A stretch of DNA of 64,000 bases from Paenibacillus beijingensis (lineage in GTDB: Bacteria; Bacillota; Bacilli; Paenibacillales; Paenibacillaceae): the NCBI RefSeq assembly GCF_000961095.1, contig NZ_CP011058.1, forward strand, positions 3,251,501 to 3,315,500, in the 5' to 3' direction. Under the pieces are notes generated by a model. It searched no databases. It saw nothing but the letters and a program-made list of their open reading frames with translations, and was not told the origin of the DNA. The stretch's first letter is position 1; each line of letters starts with the position of its first letter. The position numbers were made by a program, and so were the translations under genes. This document shows positions 51,045 through 59,386 of this stretch, piece after piece.

Positions 51045-52644
51045 CGAACCGCTGATGCGACAGGGAATCATAAAGAAGCTGGAGAAGCTGAGCCTGCCGG
51101 TTCATTCGATTGCCGAGGCCGGGAACGGGCTGGAGGGACTGCGCAAGCTGCCGGAAATCAAGCCGGATATTGTAATCACGGATATCCGCATGCCGGAAAT
51201 GAACGGACTGGACTTTATCCATAATGCCAAGAAGTTCGATGAGAAGCTGCAGTTTATTATTGTCAGCGGTTATGAGGAGTTTGAATTCGCCAAAAGAGGC
51301 ATTCAATATGGAGTCGTCGATTACTTGCTGAAGCCGGTTGAAAATGAGGAGCTGGAAAGCAGTCTGATCCGGATTATGGCGAAAATAGAGAAAGACCGGC
51401 GGTATTCGAAGCTTTACGACGAGCTGTGGCATCTGCAGAAACGGACGGATGAGACACTGCGTGAGCAGCTTCTGACCAAGTTTATCCAACCAGGATGTGA
51501 AAGCGCTACCTTAGAGAAGGATGAGAAATTGACCTCGATGCAGGCATTTTGCCGCGAATTTGTCGTCGTCCTGTTCGAGATCGTATTGCCTCCATTGCCT
51601 TACCGTTCTTTTCTAAAGGGGGACGAAGACCTGCTGCGATTCGCCATATCCAATGCCATCTCCCAAATGATGGAATCATCCAGCCGTGAAGGAATGCTCT
51701 TCCATCATGCGATTTACGACAACGAACTGGTGCATGTTCTGGGTGATTGCCAGCAGATTGATCTGGCCGTCATGAAGCAGGAGCTGAATGAAGTCATGGC
51801 AGGCATCAACTTGTATCTCAAACTCGATGTGACCATCGGTTTCGGTTTGCCGGTCAAGCAGATCAGCCGAATACACCAATCCTATCAGCACGCGAAGATG
51901 GCATTAAGAGAAAAAATCATCCATGGGCGAAACAAGGTCTATCTGTCCGCATCGGCCGCCGGAATCAGAGGCAACAGCAGTTCGATTATTGCGGAAGAAG
52001 ACGAACGTTTCCTGTTCCGTCAATTGAACGATTGCAACGCAGCATCTGTTGCCGGCTGGCTGAATCGCCGAATTCTGGCAATCGTACGCGAAGAGGAGGC
52101 CAGCTTTAATCATTTGGAAAGCTTCTGCGTCGAACTTCATCTGCTTTACCGCAAATATTTGCTGCTCCAAACCAAAATGCCTGAATGGATCATCGGTGAA
52201 ATCGACGATATGCTGTCATGGCTCCATAATATCGAAAATTGGATGGAAATCGAAAGCAAGCTCAGCGCGATCAGCAATACAATGATTGAGCATCTGAACA
52301 GACTGCGCCATTCTTCGGAACCTAACATTATGGACGAGGTCAAGCGCTATATCGACGCCAATCTGCACGAGCCGCTCAGTCTGCAGCTGATTGCAGAACG
52401 ATTCTTCATCCATCCGAATTATTTCTCCCGCCGCTTCAAGGAAAGATTCAAGATGAGTTTTGTCAATTATATGACGGGCGAACGAATCCGCAAGGCCGAA
52501 CAACTGTTGAAAGAGACCGGGCTGCAGATTCAGGAGATTGCCGTCATCGTCGGCATTCCCGACGCCGCCTACTTCAGCAGCGTATTCCGGAAAGCGACAG
52601 GTACGACGCCGGTTCAGTACCGGATGCAGCCGAATCCCAAATGA
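51022..52644 (+). CDS. AraC-family response regulator, YesN type
   Basis: 540 residues. The receiver domain at 1-120 has the acidic pocket (MDDEP), phosphorylated Asp54 (VITDIRMPEMNG) and Lys (YLLKPVE, about residue 107). A middle region of about 300 residues follows. The C-terminal about 100 residues hold two AraC helix-turn-helix motifs (LQLIAERFFIHPNYFSRRFK, IQEIAVIVGIPDAAYFSSVF). Partner of the overlapping kinase. I infer that it activates the five promoters carrying TTTTCATA and TATTCATC boxes, since AraC proteins bind pairs of direct repeats next to the -35 region. Confidence 0.93.
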   Translation: MKLLIMDDEPLMRQGIIKKLEKLSLPVHSIAEAGNGLEGLRKLPEIKPDIVITDIRMPEMNGLDFIHNAKKFDEKLQFIIVSGYEEFEFAKRGIQYGVVDYLLKPVENEELESSLIRIMAKIEKDRRYSKLYDELWHLQKRTDETLREQLLTKFIQPGCESATLEKDEKLTSMQAFCREFVVVLFEIVLPPLPYRSFLKGDEDLLRFAISNAISQMMESSSREGMLFHHAIYDNELVHVLGDCQQIDLAVMKQELNEVMAGINLYLKLDVTIGFGLPVKQISRIHQSYQHAKMALREKIIHGRNKVYLSASAAGIRGNSSSIIAEEDERFLFRQLNDCNAASVAGWLNRRILAIVREEEASFNHLESFCVELHLLYRKYLLLQTKMPEWIIGEIDDMLSWLHNIENWMEIESKLSAISNTMIEHLNRLRHSSEPNIMDEVKRYIDANLHEPLSLQLIAERFFIHPNYFSRRFKERFKMSFVNYMTGERIRKAEQLLKETGLQIQEIAVIVGIPDAAYFSSVFRKATGTTPVQYRMQPNPK

Positions 52645-52685
52645 TCCGTTCGCCGGGAAGCCGAACGGAATCTGAAAGTGTTCGA

Positions 52686-52744
52686 TTTTCATACCCGACA
52701 AGTGGATTTTTTCTATTCATCTGTCCGGACATCGTGCTTAAGAT
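52686..52744 (+). promoter_or_regulatory. Promoter of the FAD oxidoreductase genes, regulon motif copy C
   Basis: TTTTCATA (52686-52693), 20 bases, TATTCATC (52714-52721), 17 bases, TAAGAT (52739-52744). It agrees with copy D also in the TACCCG after box 1, TTTCTATTCATC and CTTAAGAT. Confidence 0.75.
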
Positions 52745-52794
52745 AAAGTTGCAGATGAGGCAGGCAGGTTTTTCGAAAAAAAGGAGTGTCGGAA

Positions 52795-53648
52795 TTGGAC
52801 AGGGAAATCAAAAGTCATTATTCGACGGTCATATTCGGAGCTACATTCAGCGGGATCGGGGCCGCGCTTGCAGCTCCGGGAGATACTTTGGTTCTGGAAC
52901 GGTCGGGTTCAGTCGGACAAGAGTTCATCGAGAGCTTTAATCCGGGCAGATACGGGGCGCCGCTTTCCTTGTCCGCTTTCGGGCAAGCGTTTGTTGAGGA
53001 ATTGTTAATGCGAAATGTGATCGCAACTCCTGAAGAGCCGGTTCACCTGCCGGCTCTTCATCCGATTTTATGCCGGAAAGTGCTTGATGCGAATGCCCAA
53101 GTGATCTTTCTTGCTGAAACCCTCCTTGTTCAGCCCCTTGAAAACAGATTCGAAGTCGTTTTCTTCAGTGCATCGGGCATGCGCACGATAACCGCGGGAC
53201 GGATCCTGGATACAACGACCAGAAGTTATCCCGTTCCGGCAACCGTTTCGTGCCGGAACGGCGGGGGCTGAATGCCTACATCATCCCGGACAACCCCGGT
53301 TTGCCGCTGCCCAGGATTGATGAACCAAGGGCCGCGCTTGTCCAGGGGCGATTCCCGTCGGAGCATATATTCAAATGGTCGCTAGATCCAACCGATGACT
53401 GGCCTGTCGCCAGAAGCAGCCTGTTGCACTACTGGCAGTCCCGGCCGGCTTCGCTGCGTCCATGGACGATTGCGGCCATCGCGTCCGTCTTTGAATGCAA
53501 AGTGCCCCGCGGATTGCAGCAGCTGGCAAGCGGCTGGTACTGGCTTCCATCGGAAGGGCACGAGCAGCCGGTGGAAGCGTTTGATCAAGGCTATTTGCAC
53601 CAATTGCAATGGGAGGGCGTGAAGAATGGAAATCTCAAGAAGGTATGA
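52795..53648 (+). pseudogene. FAD-dependent oxidoreductase-like protein, frameshifted
   Basis: From TTG 52795 (AAGGAG 8 bases upstream; a GTG at 52786 sits on that site) the frame gives a Rossmann start (TVIFGATFSGIGAALAAPGD, TLVLER). At about 53210-53222 the sense passes to the next frame: RILDTT in the first, then QKLSRSGNRFVPERRGLNAY and IIPDNPG in the second, running on to 53648. One missing base explains it. Restored, the protein has about 284 residues. The first frame alone ends at 53271. It overlaps the next oxidoreductase gene by 23 bases. Function unknown; it may form a pair with that neighbour. Either truly broken or a sequence error. Confidence 0.7.
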
Positions 53649-55463
53649 TGGCCGCGCCGTCAGATCGCGCTTTGAAGGCGAGTTGGCGGGAAGGTACGAT
53701 GTCATCGTAGCGGGTCTGGGGACGGCCGGTGCAGTTGCGGCGCTTGCGGCGGCCCGCAAAGGGCTGAAGGTGCTTGCTGTCGAACGCCTCCATGGAATGG
53801 GGGGAGTGGGCACAACGGGGGCCGTGTGGGATTACTATCTCGGATCAAGAGGCGGCTTATCTGAGGAGCTGGATCAGCAGGCACTGGAATGGGTTAGCCG
53901 CGGGTTCACCCCTTCAAGCGGTGTGAATGCGGAGGCCAAGCTGTTCGTCATGGAGCAAGAGGCGAGCAGGCTCGGTATTGACATTCAATATGAAAGTTCG
54001 GTAACCGGTGTACTCATGCGGAAGAATCAGGTTTGCGGAATTGAATGGGCCTCCGCCGAAGGGCGATTTGCAGCGGAAAGCAACGTGGTGATCGACTGTA
54101 CGGGCGATGCGGAAGTCTGTGCGTCGGCGGGCTGTAGCTTGCGCATCGGCCGCCGGATGGATGGCAAGGCTCAGCCCTACTCGAATGTATGGATCCGGCT
54201 GGATCAAGGGCGAGTTAACTTCCGGCATACGGATTCGGGTTATGTGGATCAAACGAGCGCAGCGGATTTGTCGAGGGCGATCCTTGAATCGGCTTCTACG
54301 CATCTTCGAACGAACTATGAAGAGCATGACCGAATGGTGCGAATCGCACCTTTGCTTGGTTTGCGCGAAGGCCGGTTTATTGAAGGAGAGGACAATTTGA
54401 CGCTCGAGCAGCTCCTTAATGACCGTTCCATCGCGCAGCCGTTGTTTTTCGCTTATGCCAATGTCGATATACATTGCATGGACGTCGCTTTCGAGAGTGA
54501 AACGATGCAGAAGTGGCTGGTCGCCTGCAGCATGTGGGGCTGCAAAATATCCGTTCCGATTCCGCTTGGCGCGCTTATTCCGAGAGGGTTTCAAGGCCTG
54601 TTGGCCGCAGGGCGGTGTCTTGCCGTCGACCACGACCTGGCTGCCTGCGTACGGATGAAGCGGGATATGCAGAAATCGGGCGAAGCAGCTGCATATGCCG
54701 CTTATTTATCCATTACAAGGCAAGCAGCATTGCGGGACATTCCTTATATGGAGCTGTCTGCGCTTCTGAAGGAAACCGGGTGCCTGGGACGTAAGATTCC
54801 GGCTTTCCGTGGTTTACAGATCCGGAATCGATCAAGATAAGCTTGTCCGGATCGAAGCCGGGGCTTGCGATCTGGTCGGCAGTGCGAATGGGGGAGCCGA
54901 TTCGTGCTCGATTGCGATTATGGATGGAGCAGGACCACGATCACGATGGCCATCTGAGCAAGCACAGTGCATTTGCGCTGGCATTGCTGGACGATTCTTC
55001 ATCAGCTCCGCGATTGAGGGACATGGCCCGTGACAGGGATCCTGTCGTACCCGAAACAGGGTCGATTCACAAATGCAGTTATGCCCGCGGTTATGCATCC
55101 ATTTTCTTATTGGGATTGTTGGCGGACAAAGAAGCGGCTTCCGGACTGTACCGCATATTGGAAGCGAATCCTGATACGTTTCCAACCCCCGACGAGAAGC
55201 GTGAGCTTCCAGGCAGTCGCCTGGAGGTTTGTTTTCAATATATTTCCTTTTCTGTTATGGCGCTGGCCAGAATTGGGGATCGGCATCTCGACACGCGGAT
55301 CGATACGGCTGAAGCCTATCGAAAGCTGCTTCGCCGCGGGGATATTCGGCTCTTCGTAACGTTGCCGGGTGCGCCGCATATTTCGTACGAGATGAATGCC
55401 AACATCAGAGAAGCGGTCGAAAACACACTGACTCGCTGGGGGGCGCAAGAGGCGGAAGGATAA
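53626..55463 (+). pseudogene. FAD-dependent oxidoreductase with HEAT-like C-terminal part, frameshifted
   Basis: The first frame (53626-54840, 404 residues) is a PF12831-type flavoprotein: DVIVAGLGTAGAVAALAAARKG (dinucleotide-binding), VIDCTGDAEVCASAG, and the C-terminal FAD motif LIPRGFQGLLAAGRCLAVDH. At about 54796-54812 the sense passes to the next frame (FPWFTDPESIKISLSGSKPG), which continues to 55463 with a helical repeat-like region (LSKHSAFALALLDD, ARGYASIFLLGLLADKEAA). One missing base restores a protein of about 612 residues. The flavin domain appears complete before the shift, so the truncated form could still fold. Confidence 0.7.
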
Positions 55464-55465
55464 GA

Positions 55466-55524
55466 TTTTCATACCCGGTCCGTTTATTATTTCTATTCAT
55501 CAAATCGGCCCTGACACTTAAGAT
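55466..55524 (+). promoter_or_regulatory. Promoter of the ABC importer genes, regulon motif copy D
   Basis: TTTTCATA (55466-55473), 20 bases, TATTCATC (55494-55501), 17 bases, TAAGAT (55519-55524). It starts 3 bases after the end of the previous gene and gives a leader of about 35 bases to the importer's binding protein. Confidence 0.75.
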
Positions 55525-55563
55525 GAAATTGTGAGATCCATCAAACTACAGGAGGTATTACTC

Positions 55564-56994
55564 ATGAAGCGATTCGGGGGATTCAGACCAAAGGGAGCCT
55601 CGCTCCTCGTACTGCTATTCATCGTCGGTATAAGCACAGCCTGCAGCACCGGAAATAATAGCGGAAACAATGCGCCAACAACGGATTCAACGAAAACAAG
55701 CGAGGCGAGCACCAATACCGCGGCAGAGACAAAGGAGGAAGAACCCAAGATCGTCGAGATCAGGGTTTGGGATAAGCCTGCGCCGGACGCATCGACTAAA
55801 GCGGTATCAGAGGAGCTGTTCGCCAAGTTTGAAGAGACGCATCCTCATATCAAAGTTATTCACGAAGATGAGACGCAAACGAGAGAAAAATTTATGGCGG
55901 CGGTTGCCGGCGGCGAGCAGCCGGAAGTGTTCAGACCGGCATTCCCGGACATGCAGGGATACGTTCAAGCTGGAATCGTTGCAGACTTGACGGATTTGGT
56001 CAACAACTCGCCTGATAAGGCTAATTTTATCGACGGTGCCTTCGACATGGCAACCGTAGACGGCAAAATCTATGGCATACCCAACAATATGTATACCACA
56101 GGCCTGTATTACAACAAGAAGCTGTTCGCAAACGCCGGAATCAAGAACCCTCCGGCAACATGGGAAGAATTCGCTGAAACGGCAAAGGCCGTACAGGCAG
56201 CAAATCCGGGAACGTTTGGCTTTGACATTCTCGGCATGGATTGGGGAGACTGGCATTTCGAATATTACGTCTGGCAAGCCGGCGGAGACTTGACCGAGCT
56301 GCAGCCGGACGGAACCGTGAAGCTGAAATTTACTTCGGATGCAACGGTTAAAGCTTTACAGTACTATAAGGATTTGAAGTGGACCCATAAAATTGTGCAG
56401 AGCAACGTGCTCCAGTCTTATGAAGAGAATAATAAAGATTTTTATACCGGCAAAACGGCGATGATCCTGGGCGCGTCAGATGGTTTCGGCGCCTACGTCG
56501 GCAAAGGAATGGATCCGAATGACATTGGATTCGCGCCTTATCCTGTCGGTCCTGCAGGAGTAGGCCCGTCTCAGGCGGGAGGACAATTCTGGTCCATTAG
56601 CCCCAAAGCCACTCCAGAGCAGAAACAGGCGGCATTCGAATATATTATGTTCATGATGTCCCCGGAATCTCAGGAGGCTATTCTGCAGTTCCGTAAAGAT
56701 AACGGTCTTGGCATCAATCCGCTGAACGTATTAAAAGTGGTAGATACGTCGAAATATATTGACGGCCTGCCAGCCGACTTCGTAGCCGGGATTCAAAAGG
56801 CTGCCGAGCATCAACAGCTTGAATATTACTTGAAATCACAGCTGAGCCCTTACATTGTGAAACCGATTCAAAAAATCCTGCTCGACAAAAACGCCGACCC
56901 GCTCACCGAGCTTAAAGCGGCGGAGGCGCTGGCGCAGAAGGAAGTGATTGAGAAGTACAACAAAGATATTTTGAGTGGAGCCAAGTCATCATAG
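55564..56994 (+). CDS. Extracellular sugar-binding lipoprotein (ABC, family 1)
   Basis: 476 residues from ATG 55564 with AGGAGG upstream; an in-frame GTG at 55531 lies before this site. A signal peptide with a lipobox-like ISTACS (Cys at about 26) is followed by an Asn/Thr/Ser-rich linker and a family 1 binding fold (EIRVWDKPAPDAST, HIKVIHEDETQTREKF, GIPNNMYTTGLYYNKKLF). It delivers a sugar or oligosaccharide to the permeases downstream. Given the regulon, a mannose-containing oligosaccharide is plausible but unproven. A perfect hairpin follows the gene. Confidence 0.93.
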   Translation: MKRFGGFRPKGASLLVLLFIVGISTACSTGNNSGNNAPTTDSTKTSEASTNTAAETKEEEPKIVEIRVWDKPAPDASTKAVSEELFAKFEETHPHIKVIHEDETQTREKFMAAVAGGEQPEVFRPAFPDMQGYVQAGIVADLTDLVNNSPDKANFIDGAFDMATVDGKIYGIPNNMYTTGLYYNKKLFANAGIKNPPATWEEFAETAKAVQAANPGTFGFDILGMDWGDWHFEYYVWQAGGDLTELQPDGTVKLKFTSDATVKALQYYKDLKWTHKIVQSNVLQSYEENNKDFYTGKTAMILGASDGFGAYVGKGMDPNDIGFAPYPVGPAGVGPSQAGGQFWSISPKATPEQKQAAFEYIMFMMSPESQEAILQFRKDNGLGINPLNVLKVVDTSKYIDGLPADFVAGIQKAAEHQQLEYYLKSQLSPYIVKPIQKILLDKNADPLTELKAAEALAQKEVIEKYNKDILSGAKSS

Positions 56995-57003
56995 AACGTC
57001 CGG

Positions 57004-57037
57004 ATGCCGGGATTCCGCGATCCAGGAATCCCGGCAT
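57004..57037 (+). terminator. Perfect hairpin between binding protein and permease genes
   Basis: ATGCCGGGATTCC pairs perfectly with GGAATCCCGGCAT around eight bases, then TTTATT. It probably acts as a partial terminator or mRNA stabiliser that favours the binding protein. Confidence 0.65.
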
Positions 57038-57062
57038 TTATTCTGTATCAGGCGGTGAAGGA

Positions 57063-57974
57063 ATGGAACTTGAAACCAAACTGCAATTGAAGGCCACCCG
57101 CACAGAGAGGAAGAGATTCAAAATTCGGTGGACACCGGTCCTGTTTCTGCTGCCATCGGTCATCGTATTCCTTCTTTTCAAGTATTATCTGATTTTTTCC
57201 GCGATTTATATCAGTTTATTTGATTATGATATCGTAAACTCGCCAGGCAAGTTTGTAGGTTTGGAAAATTATTTTCGTTTTCTAAGTACAGAAACGTTTT
57301 GGTTAGCGTTAAAAAATACATTCATCATCTTTCTGTTGTCCATAGCGGTCGTCTTCTGGGTACCGATTGTTCAAGCCATTTTTCTTAGTGAGGTCAAGCG
57401 CGCAAATGGAGTTTACCGGGTGCTGTATCAAATTCCGGCCATATTGCCGGGCGTAGCCGGCGCGCTGCTTTGGAAGTGGATGTATAATCCGGATCGCGGG
57501 TTATTCAATTACCTGCTTGGCAAAATCGGTTTGGGTCCTTACGGCTGGCTAAATGACATCGCCATGACAAAGTTTGCTATTGTACTGCCGGGTTTTTTTG
57601 CCAGCGGCGGAGTCGGGGTATTGCTCTACTATGCCGCGATCAAGTCGATCTCTTCGGAAATATTCGAATCCGCCAAGATCGATGGCTGCGGCCCATGGGG
57701 ACGCCTGTTGCATATCGTGCTGCCCAACATCCGGTTTGTCATTTTCATTCAGTTTATTACGTTTATGTCTGGAGTTCTGCTTACGTTCGATAATATCTTC
57801 ATTTTGACGCAGGGCGGGCCTGCAGACGCTTCTCTCGTTGTGTCCTTGTTAATTCAGCGCTCCGCTTTTGAGCAATCCGATTTCGGCATGTCATCGGCCC
57901 TTTCGTTCTTCATGTTTATTGTCATCGGCGTGCTGACGATCATTCAGTTCAAGCTGCAGAAGGAGGATGACTGA
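57063..57974 (+). CDS. Sugar ABC transporter permease (MalF type)
   Basis: 303 residues with six membrane segments, the first at about 27-48 (VLFLLPSVIVFLLFKYYLIF). The EAA loop is SSEIFESAKIDGCGPWGRLL near residue 200 and contacts the ATPase. GGTGAAGG lies before the ATG. It partners the unusual permease encoded next, whose start lies directly after this gene's stop. No ATPase gene is nearby; a shared MsmX-type ATPase is assumed. Confidence 0.92.
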   Translation: MELETKLQLKATRTERKRFKIRWTPVLFLLPSVIVFLLFKYYLIFSAIYISLFDYDIVNSPGKFVGLENYFRFLSTETFWLALKNTFIIFLLSIAVVFWVPIVQAIFLSEVKRANGVYRVLYQIPAILPGVAGALLWKWMYNPDRGLFNYLLGKIGLGPYGWLNDIAMTKFAIVLPGFFASGGVGVLLYYAAIKSISSEIFESAKIDGCGPWGRLLHIVLPNIRFVIFIQFITFMSGVLLTFDNIFILTQGGPADASLVVSLLIQRSAFEQSDFGMSSALSFFMFIVIGVLTIIQFKLQKEDD

Positions 57975-57978
57975 CTGC

Positions 57979-59307
57979 ATGAAACAAAAACGCATCGTAG
58001 AGAAAGGCGAGAAGAGCCTGGCAGTCGCCTCATATGTTGTAACCATCCTATTCATTGTGTTTTGCACATTGCCTTTGGTTTGGCTATTTCTAACATCCAT
58101 CATGGATAATGAGTCGATCGAATCGCCAACGCCCCAATTTATCCCCCAAGTGCCTCTTTCTCTTACCGTGACTGTCGATTATACAGGTGGCGGGAACGAG
58201 GATATGGCCTTCTACAAGAAGGATGCGATGGAGGCGATCTGGTTTCCGTGGGCGACTCTTATTCGGAACAATATCGGCGAGATCATTGTCAACGGCACGA
58301 AGGATGGAAAACAGCTGTTCCAGGCAAAAACAACCTCGGCTCAATTCTACGTTGGACAGATGTCGATCGTTCCAACCCGGGTTGTGAACAACGAGATGAT
58401 GAAATTGAAAATTCCGATTATCGATGAAAGACACTTGAGCGATTTCACATGGTTTGGGCCGGCTGGCAAATCCGCTGGGACTGCTGCGGCTGATGGATCC
58501 GATCATGAGGCGGCCCGGCTGTATCGAGAATTTTTCACGGCCAACAAATTGTTGGAGGGAGAAGTAACGACGATTGAACATTCCCGCAATCCGTGGCGGT
58601 TATTTGACAGCTTTGGAAGCTTGCAATATTTGGCATTCGGAAAAGCAGGCGCTTTAGGGTTTTATCGTTACTTTTTAAACAGTGCGTTTATTACATTCAC
58701 CGTCATTTTCTGGCAGTTGATCTTTGCCGGCATCGGCAGCTATGCGCTGTCGCAGCTTATTCGCAGCAAGCGGCTGAGATTCTTCCTTCTTATGTTTTTC
58801 TTGGCGACCATTATGATTCCGGGCATTTCAACCCTGATTCCCCAATATGTGCTCATGCAGAAGCTGCATCTGGTCGATACGTTATGGGCGATTATTTTGC
58901 CGCATTTCGCCTGGGGCTTCGTTATCTTCCTGTTTAAAGGTTTCTTCGATCAATTACCCAAGGAACTGCTGCAAGCGGCTCGTATTGACGGTGCGAGTGA
59001 ATTCAGAACGTTCACACATATTGTCGTTCCGATGTCCGTACCCGTATTTACGATTGTAGGAGTGATGACCTTCATACCGGTCTGGAATGAGTTTTTGTGG
59101 CCTTACATCGTCACCCAATCACCTGAAAATTGGACGTTTACGGTTGCCATGAACGATATGCAAGAAACGACCAATCGGGATACGGTTGCGCGTCCGAACT
59201 GGATCAGCGCGAGCGGCGTCATCTCGATGATTCCTCTCGTGATTTTGTTTATGTTTACGCAACGCTATGTGGAGAAAGGCATTAATTTCACGGGGATCAA
59301 AGGCTAG
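57979..59307 (+). CDS. Sugar ABC transporter permease (MalG type) with large external insert
   Basis: 442 residues (446 if ATG 57967 is used; AAGGAGG at 57960-57966 is 12 bases from 57979 but touches 57967). Usual MalG proteins have about 280. The first membrane segment (about 15-41) is followed by an extra beta-rich, partly polar stretch of roughly 150 residues (SLTVTVDYTGGGNED, then IVNGTKDGKQLFQAK and LKIPIIDERHLSDF) before the second segment. The rest is normal, with the EAA loop PKELLQAARIDGASEFRTF near residue 330. The insert would lie outside the cell, like the P2 loop of E. coli MalF, and may touch the binding protein. Confidence 0.9.
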   Translation: MKQKRIVEKGEKSLAVASYVVTILFIVFCTLPLVWLFLTSIMDNESIESPTPQFIPQVPLSLTVTVDYTGGGNEDMAFYKKDAMEAIWFPWATLIRNNIGEIIVNGTKDGKQLFQAKTTSAQFYVGQMSIVPTRVVNNEMMKLKIPIIDERHLSDFTWFGPAGKSAGTAAADGSDHEAARLYREFFTANKLLEGEVTTIEHSRNPWRLFDSFGSLQYLAFGKAGALGFYRYFLNSAFITFTVIFWQLIFAGIGSYALSQLIRSKRLRFFLLMFFLATIMIPGISTLIPQYVLMQKLHLVDTLWAIILPHFAWGFVIFLFKGFFDQLPKELLQAARIDGASEFRTFTHIVVPMSVPVFTIVGVMTFIPVWNEFLWPYIVTQSPENWTFTVAMNDMQETTNRDTVARPNWISASGVISMIPLVILFMFTQRYVEKGINFTGIKG

Positions 59308-59340
59308 CGGCGGCAATCGTTCCTGTTTTCATAGCTAATC

Positions 59341-59376
59341 TTACGAAGTGTTTTTGCTTCGCAAAAACTTAAGGAG
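59341..59376 (+). repeat. Hairpin/RBS repeat ahead of the third FAD oxidoreductase
   Basis: TTACGAAGTG, then the hairpin GTTTTTGCTTCGCAAAAAC, then TTAAGGAGG. It is almost identical to the block before the lyase on the other strand (5547-5580), and its right half recurs at 13964-13983. It ends in the ribosome binding site of the gene. Confidence 0.75.
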
Positions 59377-59386
59377 GAAGCAGGAG

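Noticed and set aside
59326..59333. TTTTCATA before the third FAD oxidoreductase
   Set aside because: Box 2 does not match at +20 and position +53 falls in the ribosome binding site, so it is only a half site and not counted in the regulon.
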